From positions 1 to 64,000 of the forward strand of contig CALHTB010000047.1 in assembly GCA_938038785.1 (NCBI GenBank): DNA of 64,000 nucleotides, written 5' to 3'. The notes under the pieces are model-generated. The model did not search any database. It saw only the letters and a program-made list of their open reading frames with translations, and was not told the origin of the DNA. Source of the stretch: an uncultured Acidimicrobiales bacterium (lineage in GTDB: Bacteria > Actinomycetota > Acidimicrobiia > Acidimicrobiales > SHLQ01). The translations under genes were made by a program, and so were the position numbers. Below are positions 1 to 6,092 of this stretch, piece after piece; position 1 is the first letter of the stretch; each line of letters starts with the position of its first letter.

Positions 1-146
1 TACAAATCGAGTGCCTTGAGTATGCACTCATGACGAATCAGGATGCGGGCATCTGGGGTGGCCTCACCGAAGATGACCGTCGCAAGATTCGTCGTGAGCG
101 CCGCAAGGCCAACCGAGCAGCCCAGGCTGCAGCTGCCACCAAGTAG
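1..146 (+). CDS. WhiB-family transcriptional regulator, C-terminal part only
   Basis: Partial gene cut by the left edge. The visible 47 residues run from an ECLEYAL segment, which holds the last cysteine of the iron-sulfur cluster set, through the G-[IV]-W-G-G turn (GIWGG) to a basic tail rich in Arg and Lys that ends in Ala. This is the standard C-terminal half of WhiB proteins: 4Fe-4S proteins that act with the principal sigma factor to regulate transcription in Actinobacteria. The upstream three cysteines are outside the window, so the subfamily cannot be assigned. The gene ends in TAG and has a strong terminator at 193-222. It is convergent with rsmI. Confidence 0.9.
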   Translation, partial: QIECLEYALMTNQDAGIWGGLTEDDRRKIRRERRKANRAAQAAAATK

Positions 147-171
147 CAGCTCACCGGCGACTACGCCGCGG

Positions 172-1044
172 TTACGACATATCGTCGAGTTGAAGCGCCA
201 GGTCGTAGACCTGGCGCTTTTTCGCGCCCGTCATCGACACGACCGTGTCGACGGCATCACGACGGGTTGCGCCCGCCGAAAGCTCTGCGGTAAGTGCGTC
301 GATCAACGACGCTTCGGTGATTTCGCGAACTGGCGCACCCTCGAGCACAAGTACGTACTCGCCACGTGGTTCGACCGTCGAGGTGTGCTCGACGGCCTCG
401 CCAAGCGTGCCCCGCCAGATCTCCTCGTAGCGCTTGGTCAGTTCCCGTGCGAGCACGATCGACCGCTCGCTGCCGAGGGAATCGGCTAAGTCGGCAACGG
501 TCTTGGCCAACCGGTGCGGCGCTTCGAAGAGCACCGCTGTCCGACGTTCGTCGGCGAGCTCGGCAATTCGCTCGCCTCGCTCTCGGCCCTTACGGGGCAG
601 AAACCCCTCGAAGCAAAATCGATCGGTGACAAGCCCGCTCACAGTGAGGGCAACAAGCACTGCGCTAGCTCCCGGGATGCTCACTACGGTCTGGCCAGCC
701 GCGATGACCGCCTCGACAACCCGCCGACCTGGGTCTGACACCGCTGGCGTGCCCGCGTCGGAGACCAACGCAACCCGTTGACCGCCGGCGATTCGCTTCA
801 CGACTTCGGCTGCCGCAGCCTTCTCGGTGTGCTCGTTGCACACAATGAACGGACCGTGTGCAATACCGAAGTGTGAGAACAGCGAGCCGGTTCGACGAGT
901 GTCTTCACAGGCAACCGAGTCTGCATTGGTAAGCGCCTCGACCGAGCGGGGAGAGAGGTCGCCGAGGTTTCCGATGGGCGTCGCGACCAGAATGAGCCGC
1001 GCCCCCTCCACCAGCCCTTCCTGGCCAAGCGTGGACTCGCTCAC
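172..1044 (-). CDS. rsmI: 16S rRNA (cytidine1402-2'-O)-methyltransferase RsmI
   Basis: 290 residues, the usual RsmI length. RsmI uses S-adenosylmethionine to methylate the ribose of C1402 in the ribosomal decoding centre. Family motifs are present in order: VATPIGNLGDLS at residues 20-31, ACEDTRRT at 45-52 and LVSDAGTPAVSDPG at 93-106, then a helical C-terminal domain. The start is GTG and overlaps the stop of the upstream DUF192 gene as GTGA, so the two are translationally coupled. The last codons contain the terminator of the convergent WhiB gene. Confidence 0.95.
   Translation of the reverse strand: MSESTLGQEGLVEGARLILVATPIGNLGDLSPRSVEALTNADSVACEDTRRTGSLFSHFGIAHGPFIVCNEHTEKAAAAEVVKRIAGGQRVALVSDAGTPAVSDPGRRVVEAVIAAGQTVVSIPGASAVLVALTVSGLVTDRFCFEGFLPRKGRERGERIAELADERRTAVLFEAPHRLAKTVADLADSLGSERSIVLARELTKRYEEIWRGTLGEAVEHTSTVEPRGEYVLVLEGAPVREITEASLIDALTAELSAGATRRDAVDTVVSMTGAKKRQVYDLALQLDDMS
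193..222 (+). terminator. Intrinsic terminator of the WhiB gene, inside the rsmI 3' coding end
   Basis: A perfect 12-bp stem (AAGCGCCAGGTC / GACCTGGCGCTT) with a GTA loop is followed directly by TTTT on the plus strand. It lies 46 bp after the WhiB stop codon, inside the last codons of the convergent rsmI gene, so the same bases serve as terminator and antisense coding sequence. Confidence 0.85.
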
Positions 1045-1397
1045 TCGGAGCAGTTCAGCGATTCGATGTCGCCACGAATCTCGAGTTGATCTCCAGCTTC
1101 AATCTTCCAATGGCGGAACCGGCCAGCGTCGGTTTCGATGGCGCACGCTGCATTGAACTCGATCTTCGATACTCGATGCTTTTGCATGGTCACGATGCGA
1201 AGGACGGTCATGTCCGCGTCGCAGAAGGCCACATCTATCGGAAACTTCATTCCGATCGTGTGGATGCTCTTGGCCTTGTCGATCAGGATCGCACCATCGA
1301 TTTCGTCACGTCCGAGCAGACCCACCGTCCGGGAACGCAGAGACTCAGCACGCTCCAACGATGCGAGCACCGTTCCGTCGTGGACCAACCAAGCCAT
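1041..1397 (-). CDS. DUF192 family protein
   Basis: 118 residues matching the DUF192 fold: an N-terminal basic segment RSRTVGLLGRDEIDGA, the central SIHTIGMKFPIDVAFCD block and a C-terminal AACAIETDAGRF-GDQLEI segment. The family is widespread and its biochemical role is not established. There is no signal peptide, unlike many secreted DUF192 members, so this copy is likely cytoplasmic. It overlaps rsmI by 4 bp and is probably co-transcribed with it; the gene is divergent from ychF, with a shared promoter region at 1398-1537. Confidence 0.85.
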   Translation of the reverse strand: MAWLVHDGTVLASLERAESLRSRTVGLLGRDEIDGAILIDKAKSIHTIGMKFPIDVAFCDADMTVLRIVTMQKHRVSKIEFNAACAIETDAGRFRHWKIEAGDQLEIRGDIESLNCSE

Positions 1398-1537
1398 AGC
1401 GCTCTTAGTCTAGGCGCGGCTGGCCCTTTGCTCGAATGCGCCCCCTCTCCCGTTGGTTGGCTTGCCCGAAGCTCCTGGGCGACCGGTGCCGCTTTCGCAG
1501 CACTGGCAGATGCGAACGGCGATAGCCTGCTGGCCTT

Positions 1538-2611
1538 ATGGAACGCTTTGGGTTTGTTGGACTGCCGAATGCTGGCAAGTCGTCGTTGTTTAATGCGCTG
1601 GCGGGCGGTGGGGCCCTGGCTGCGCCGTATGCGTTTGCTACTACCGACCCGAACGTGGGCGTCGCCAAGGTTTTTGATCCACGCCTTCAGGCGCTGTCGG
1701 ACATGTCTGGCTCGGCCAAGGTCATCCACGCAAGCGTGCAGTTCAACGACATCGGCGGGCTCGTCGAAGGAGCCAGTCAAGGTGAGGGGCTTGGTAACAA
1801 GTTCCTGGCTGGTATCCGCGAGGTCGACGCCATCGTGTTTGTACTCCGAGCATTCCCCGACGACGACGTTCCTGGACCCACCGACCCGCTCGAACATCTA
1901 GGCGTCGTCGAAACCGAACTTGCCCTCGCCGACCTCGATATGGCCGAGAAACAGCTCGAGAAAATCGGCCGAGCTGCTCGGGTCGACAAGTCAAAGGAGG
2001 GAGACACGGCGCTTCTCACCAAGGTCGTCGAGCTCCTCAGCGAAGGCACGCCGCTTTACAAGAGCGACCTCAGCGACGACGAACGCGACGAGCTCAAGCC
2101 ATTCTTCTTTCTCACGAACAAGCCAGTGCTCGCCATGGTCAACATCGGCGACGACCAGCTCGACGAGGGCGACGCGATCGCTGCCCCGGTTAGCGAAGCT
2201 TTGGGCGGCGCCGAAGTCATCGCTACATGCGTGCAGCTCGAAGCCGAAGCAGCCCAACTCGACGACGACGAACGGGCCGAAATGCTCGAAGGTCTTGGCC
2301 TTGGCGAAGGGGCGATGCCTCGGTTTATTCGGGCCGCCTACGAACTCATGGGCCTGCGCACCTACCTCACCACCGGCGAGAAGGAGACCCGTGCATGGAC
2401 GTTCCGTGCCGGCTCCACTGCACCCCAAGCCGCCGGTGTCATCCACACCGACTTCGAACGCGGCTTCATCCGAGCCGAAACCATCAACTGGGAAGAACTC
2501 GTTGCGGCAGGCTCGTGGGCAGCCGCCCGCGACAAAGGCCAAGTCCGGTCCGAAGGCAAGGACTACATCGTCCAAGATGGCGACGTCATGGAATTCCGGT
2601 TTAACGTTTAA
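1538..2611 (+). CDS. ychF: Redox-regulated ATPase YchF (OLA1 family)
   Basis: 357 residues, typical for YchF. It is a TRAFAC-class P-loop NTPase that binds ribosomes and prefers ATP. The P-loop is GLPNAGKSS at residues 8-16. The usual NKxD specificity motif is replaced by NKPVLAMVN at 194-202, the known reason for ATP preference in this family. A coiled-coil insert lies near 120-180, and a C-terminal TGS domain (FRAGSTAPQAAGVIHTDFERGFIRAE) ends in the conserved DGDVMEFRFNV. It is monocistronic and divergent from the DUF192-rsmI pair. Confidence 0.97.
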   Translation: MERFGFVGLPNAGKSSLFNALAGGGALAAPYAFATTDPNVGVAKVFDPRLQALSDMSGSAKVIHASVQFNDIGGLVEGASQGEGLGNKFLAGIREVDAIVFVLRAFPDDDVPGPTDPLEHLGVVETELALADLDMAEKQLEKIGRAARVDKSKEGDTALLTKVVELLSEGTPLYKSDLSDDERDELKPFFFLTNKPVLAMVNIGDDQLDEGDAIAAPVSEALGGAEVIATCVQLEAEAAQLDDDERAEMLEGLGLGEGAMPRFIRAAYELMGLRTYLTTGEKETRAWTFRAGSTAPQAAGVIHTDFERGFIRAETINWEELVAAGSWAAARDKGQVRSEGKDYIVQDGDVMEFRFNV

Positions 2612-2762
2612 TCGCCGACAATCGTCGCCTGCGGCTCCTCTGCGGTTAGCCGGAGGCCCATTTACGTCACTCGTCCCTCCCTCCTAGCGCGGCAAGCATT
2701 CCTTCGTTCGTATACAACCATCGCGGGGAGCCCACACACGAACGATTCGCTAGCGTGGGAGC
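2612..2762. other. Intergenic region, possible remnant of the dispersed mosaic repeat
   Basis: Between ychF and the PHP gene lies GC-rich sequence with an inverted CGGCT/AGCCG pair and a GTATACAACCATCGCGGG stretch that weakly resembles the GTATACATGTTCCCGCG core of the dispersed repeats near 4 kb and 63.5 kb. No ORF or convincing terminator was recognised. Confidence 0.35.
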
Positions 2763-3776
2763 ATGACTCCCGTTGAGGCGCTTGAGCGTGCGATCTATTT
2801 GCTTGACCGCGAACTCGCACCCAGCAACAAGGTCCGAGCGTTCAAGAACGCTCAAGATGCCATTGCCGAACTCGGGCCCGACGAGACCGCAAAGCGAGCC
2901 AAAGCCGGAACCATTACCGAGGTCGACGGCATCGGCAAGAGCACAGGAGCGGTCATTACCGAAGCGATTCACGGCATCGACGATGGGTACTTAGCCAAGC
3001 TCGACGATCGCAGTCAGGTCCCGCTTGGGGTCGGCGGCGAACTCCGGGCCCAGCTCAAAGGCGACTGCCACATGCACAGCACCTGGTCCGACGGTGGAGC
3101 TCCCCTCGAGACCATGGCCCGAACCGCTCAGAAGATCGGCCACGAATACGTCGTCGCCACCGATCACTCAGCCCGCCTCACCATCGCCCACGGGTTGAGC
3201 GAAGAGCGTCTCGTCCAACAACTCGACGAGCTCGAAGCGCTCAACAAGGCGTTCTCGCCGTTCCGAATCCTCGCCGGTATGGAAGTCGACATCTTCGAAG
3301 ACGGCACACTCGACCTCGCCGACGACATGCTCGCCCGACTCGATGTCGTCGTCGCATCGGTCCACAGCAAACTGAAAATGCCCGCCGCCGACATGACCCG
3401 ACGCATGGTCACCGCCGTGGCAAACCCGCACGTCGACATCCTCGGCCACATGACCAACCGCAAAGTGTCAGGCACAGGCCGAGCACCATCGGAATTCAAC
3501 GCTGAAATGGTGTTCGCAGCGTGCAAAAAATTCGACACAGCTGTCGAAATCAACTGCCGCCCCGAACGCCAAGACCCGCCCGAAGAGCTGCTCGAACTCG
3601 CCGTTGGGTGGGATTGCTACATCGCCATCGACACCGACGCGCACGCCCCCGGCCAAATGGAATGGCAGGCATACGGCTGTGACAAAGCCGTGCGATGCGG
3701 CGTTGACCCAGATCGCATCATCAACACCTGGTCAGCTGAAGAACTGCTCGCCTGGACCACTGAAAAATCAACATAA
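2763..3776 (+). CDS. PHP-domain phosphoesterase with N-terminal helix-hairpin-helix (PolX-tail-like)
   Basis: 337 residues. Residues about 1-80 contain a helix-hairpin-helix segment (ITEVDGIGKSTGAVITEAI) like the DNA-binding N-terminus of family X polymerases. From about residue 99 a PHP metallohydrolase domain follows, with GDCHMHSTWSDG (99-110), ATDHSARL, AGMEVDI, ASVHSK, DILGHMTNR and DTDAHAPGQM supplying metal ligands. The nucleotidyltransferase catalytic domain of PolX is absent, so the protein resembles the 8-kDa and PHP parts of PolX joined directly. A role in DNA 3'-end processing is inferred from the family, not shown here. Confidence 0.85.
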   Translation: MTPVEALERAIYLLDRELAPSNKVRAFKNAQDAIAELGPDETAKRAKAGTITEVDGIGKSTGAVITEAIHGIDDGYLAKLDDRSQVPLGVGGELRAQLKGDCHMHSTWSDGGAPLETMARTAQKIGHEYVVATDHSARLTIAHGLSEERLVQQLDELEALNKAFSPFRILAGMEVDIFEDGTLDLADDMLARLDVVVASVHSKLKMPAADMTRRMVTAVANPHVDILGHMTNRKVSGTGRAPSEFNAEMVFAACKKFDTAVEINCRPERQDPPEELLELAVGWDCYIAIDTDAHAPGQMEWQAYGCDKAVRCGVDPDRIINTWSAEELLAWTTEKST

Positions 3777-3780
3777 CGAA

Positions 3781-3882
3781 GAATTTTGTCGAAATCCGCG
3801 ACTTTTGGTGGTGGTTGGCCGTCTCTATATCTGTAAGCGCTGCGCAGGTATCCCGCCACCTGTTCAGCGCTTACGCATTTTT
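3781..3882 (+). repeat. 102-bp hairpin repeat, copy 1
   Basis: This segment is about 80 percent identical to 4140-4241. The shared part starts with GAATTTT, contains an identical stretch reading GCGACTTTTGGTGGTGG and onward to GGCCGTC, then a long hairpin with the loop ATCCCGCC, then a T-rich end. It begins 4 bp after the PHP gene stop codon. No matching transposase or ORF is present. Confidence 0.8.
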
Positions 3883-3887
3883 ATTCT
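3833..3887 (+). terminator. Long hairpin plus T-run after the PHP gene
   Basis: A 17-nt stem GTAAGCGCTGCGCAGGT pairs with ACCTGTTCAGCGCTTAC (one mismatch and one wobble) around the loop ATCCCGCC, and is followed by GCATTTTTATT. This fits an intrinsic terminator for the PHP gene on the plus strand. The same structure recurs in repeat copy 2, so termination may not be its only role. Confidence 0.65.
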
Positions 3888-4122
3888 CGGATTTCCACCG
3901 AGATCCGCGGACACCTACATGGTCGTCCGCTCCGCTCCCTCCCCTCTCGCCCTAGGCGCTTCCTCAATGCGTATACATGTTCCCGCGTTGACTGAAATTC
4001 GCTCTGCCTCTCACTCGGACTTCCGCCGAGATCCGTGATTGCCTACATGGTCGTCCGCTCCGCTCCCTCCCCTTTCGCCTGAGGCGCTTCTTCTGTACGT
4101 ATACATGTTCGACGTTGACTGG
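3888..4122. repeat. Tandem pair of about 120-bp degenerate repeats (dispersed mosaic family)
   Basis: Two adjacent units start with CTCGGATTTCCACCGAGATC and CTCGGACTTCCGCCGAGATC respectively, share a CTACATGGTCGTCCGCTCCG stretch, and end with GTATACATGTT and GTTGACTG. The 34 bases at 3961-3994 are identical to 63479-63512. The units have no credible coding capacity and seem to belong to a repeat family dispersed in intergenic DNA of this genome. Confidence 0.75.
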
Positions 4123-4139
4123 AATCGCGCCCGGCGGAG

Positions 4140-4241
4140 GAATTTTGGAAAGTTCGCGACTTTTGGTGGTGGTTGGCCGTCCTTGTATCTGTAAAGCGTT
4201 GTGCAGGTATCCCGCCACCTGCACAGCGCTTACGTATTTTT
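4140..4241 (+). repeat. 102-bp hairpin repeat, copy 2
   Basis: Second copy of the repeat at 3781-3882. The hairpin is GTAAAGCGTTGTGCAGGT / ACCTGCACAGCGCTTAC with the same ATCCCGCC loop. Several stem positions differ from copy 1 but remain paired, as expected if the structure is under selection. It ends with GTATTTTT, 26 bp before the start of the bL37-like gene, so it lies in that gene's promoter or leader. Confidence 0.8.
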
Positions 4242-4267
4242 GCGCTCGCGCCGTTAGCCTCTTGGGT

Positions 4268-4357
4268 ATGTCGAAGCGTACGCAGAAGAAGAAGTTGAAG
4301 GCCCGCCGCTCGAAGGCGAACCATGGTCGCAAGCCAAACATGGGCCGCAACAGCTGA
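4268..4357 (+). CDS. Small basic ribosomal protein, bL37-like
   Basis: 29 residues: MSKRTQKKKLKARR then SKANHGRKPNMGRNS. The basic N-terminus and the SKANHG-[RK]-PN core match the 24-residue mycobacterial large-subunit protein bL37 as I remember it. The match is by eye and was not searched. The gene stands alone between a repeat hairpin and a terminator-like hairpin at 4383-4407. No strong ribosome binding site is visible before the ATG, so it may be translated from a short leader. Genes of this size are often missed by automatic annotation. Confidence 0.75.
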   Translation: MSKRTQKKKLKARRSKANHGRKPNMGRNS

Positions 4358-4382
4358 TCCCTCAGACCTCTGAACTCCTGAC

Positions 4383-4409
4383 GAAGCGCGCTCGATGAGC
4401 GCGCTTCTT
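4383..4409 (+). terminator. Hairpin downstream of the bL37-like gene
   Basis: A perfect 10-bp stem GAAGCGCGCT / AGCGCGCTTC with loop CGATG is followed by only TT. It is placed 25 bp after the bL37-like stop as a terminator would be. It also covers the ATG of the candidate small membrane ORF at 4395, whose start would be hidden in this structure if both are real. Confidence 0.55.
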
Positions 4410-4559
4410 GGCGTTCTTGCCCTTGGCCTAATGGTCATGGTGCTCATTATCGCTGCGGGGTCACTGATCGTCGCTGCAACAATTCCACTCGGGAAGTGGC
4501 TCGAACGGCGTCGAGATAGCCCCGACACCGGCGAACTCAGCGAACCGCCGGCACCATAG
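4395..4559 (+). CDS. Candidate 54-residue single-span membrane peptide
   Basis: This short reading frame encodes MSALLGVLALGLMVMVLI followed by more hydrophobic residues (about 3-31 in all), then a basic stretch KWLERRR and an acidic, proline-rich tail ending PPAP. That is the layout of a small bitopic membrane protein with a positive-inside cytoplasmic tail. Its codons look like those of neighbouring genes. Doubts are that the start lies within a hairpin that may be a terminator, and that no ribosome binding site is obvious. No family is recognised. Confidence 0.4.
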   Translation: MSALLGVLALGLMVMVLIIAAGSLIVAATIPLGKWLERRRDSPDTGELSEPPAP

Positions 4560-4695
4560 CGCTGCTGTCCGAAGAAAAACAGTGACATCTATTTCTCATC
4601 GCGAGGACGCGCGGCCCCTCTTATTGGCTAACTTGGCTCCTTGACTAGCGGTAACGAGAATTCGTTGCCTGCGCGATTTACAGCCGGAGGGGCAC

Positions 4696-5952
4696 ATGCG
4701 CAAGAAAACCACACTCATCCTGGCGCTGCTTACAGCGCTCAGCCTTTTAGCAGCAGCCTGCGGAAGCACTGTTTCCGACGTTGCTAGCGATGCAGCTGAC
4801 GCAGCCGGCGATGCAGCCGATGCTGCGGGAGACGCGGTCGACGATGCAGCTGACGCGGTCGACGACGCCATGGAAGATGAAGATGAAGCCATGGAAGACG
4901 AAGCCATGGAAGACGAAGCCATGGAAGACGAAGCCATGGAAGATGAAGGCGACGTCGAGGCCAGCGACGCAACCGTCGGGCTCGTATACGACATCGGTGG
5001 CCGTGGCGACCTCTCGTTCAACGACTCTGCTGCCGCTGGCCTCGAGAAGGCCAAGGCTGACCTGGGCGTCGACTTCACCGAAGCGTCACCAAACGACGCC
5101 GGCGATAACCGCGCCGAGCTTCTACAGCTCGCAGCTGACGGCAACCCAATCGTCATCGGCGTTGGCTTCCTGTTCGAGGGCGACGCAGTCGCAACCGCAG
5201 CCGAAAACCCTGACACCAACTTCGCAGTGGTCGACTCATCGATGCTCGACTTCAGCCAGGATCCACCTGCGCCATACGGCGACAACGTTGCGGGCCTCGT
5301 CTTCGCTGAAGAACAAGGCTCATATCTCGTCGGTGTAGCTGCAGCCCTCAAGACCGAGAGCAACAAGCTCGGCTTTATCGGTGGCGTTTGCTGCTTCGGC
5401 CTCATCGAGAAGTTCGAGGCGGGCTTCCGCGCTGGCGCACTCTCGGTAAACCCAGACATCGAGATCGTGTCCGAGTACATCACCGACGCACCTGACTTCG
5501 ACGGCTTCAACCAGCCTGACCGTGCCCAGGTCATCGCAACCACCATGTACGAAGATGGCGCTGACATCATCTACCACGCTGCTGGTGGTGCTGGAAACGG
5601 CATGTTCCAGGCAGCCAAGGAGTTCTCCGAGGACGAAGGCACCAAGGTGTGGGGCATCGGCGTTGACTCCGATCAGTTCAACACCATCGGCGCTGTAGAT
5701 GCGAGCCTCCAGGAGTACGTACTCACCTCGATGCTCAAGCGTGTCGACGTTGCGGTATTCGAGATCCTCAAGGCACAGGCCGATGGCAACTTCGCTGCTG
5801 GCCCGAACGTCTACGACCTCTCGGTTGACGGCGTTGGCTACTCGACCAGCGGTGGATTCGTCGACGACATTGTTGACCAACTCGAAGCCGCAAAGGCCTC
5901 CATCGTTGCCGGTGACGTCGTCGTACCAACCGACCCAACCCAGGTCGGCTAG
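4696..5952 (+). CDS. BMP-family (PnrA-like) substrate-binding lipoprotein of an ABC importer
   Basis: 418 residues. A type II signal peptide ends at the lipobox LAAAC (Cys22), so the protein is anchored on the outer face of the membrane. A highly acidic Ala/Asp/Glu linker with AMEDE repeats (about residues 25-90) precedes a BMP/PnrA-type periplasmic-binding domain that starts VGLVYDIGGRGDLSFNDSA. PnrA-type proteins bind purine nucleosides. A GGAGGGG ribosome site lies before the ATG. It heads the operon with an ATPase and two permeases (6093-9990). Nucleoside import is inferred from family and gene order. Confidence 0.9.
   Translation: MRKKTTLILALLTALSLLAAACGSTVSDVASDAADAAGDAADAAGDAVDDAADAVDDAMEDEDEAMEDEAMEDEAMEDEAMEDEGDVEASDATVGLVYDIGGRGDLSFNDSAAAGLEKAKADLGVDFTEASPNDAGDNRAELLQLAADGNPIVIGVGFLFEGDAVATAAENPDTNFAVVDSSMLDFSQDPPAPYGDNVAGLVFAEEQGSYLVGVAAALKTESNKLGFIGGVCCFGLIEKFEAGFRAGALSVNPDIEIVSEYITDAPDFDGFNQPDRAQVIATTMYEDGADIIYHAAGGAGNGMFQAAKEFSEDEGTKVWGIGVDSDQFNTIGAVDASLQEYVLTSMLKRVDVAVFEILKAQADGNFAAGPNVYDLSVDGVGYSTSGGFVDDIVDQLEAAKASIVAGDVVVPTDPTQVG
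4869..4946 (+). repeat. 15-bp tandem repeat in the BMP lipoprotein linker
   Basis: About five head-to-tail copies of GAAGCCATGGAAGAC encode the AMEDE repeats of the lipoprotein linker. The unit is a multiple of three, so copy-number changes would lengthen or shorten the linker without frameshift. Confidence 0.85.
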
Positions 5953-5965
5953 CGGCAAGTCCATT

Positions 5966-5996
5966 CTGACGTCTGCGGTCTGACCCCGGATGTCAG
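5966..5996. repeat. Degenerate GTCAGACCCC palindrome after the BMP lipoprotein gene
   Basis: CTGAC...GGTCTGACCCC...GTCAG, 14 bp after the BMP gene stop. It is an imperfect relative of the 63667 palindrome (same GGATGTCAG arm, changed bases on the left). It may form a weaker hairpin between the binding-protein and ATPase genes. Confidence 0.6.
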
Positions 5997-6092
5997 AGAA
6001 CTTTTCGAAGCCGGATCCTCCCGCTTTTCTCCCTCGTGGAGCGATCGGGTAGGGTCCGGTTTCGTACGTTTTGCGGGGAGGCATCACATCAC

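Noticed and set aside
4043-4588. Minus-strand 181-codon frame over the repeats and bL37-like gene
   Set aside because: It crosses two repeat families and the antisense of the ribosomal protein gene, with no family match.
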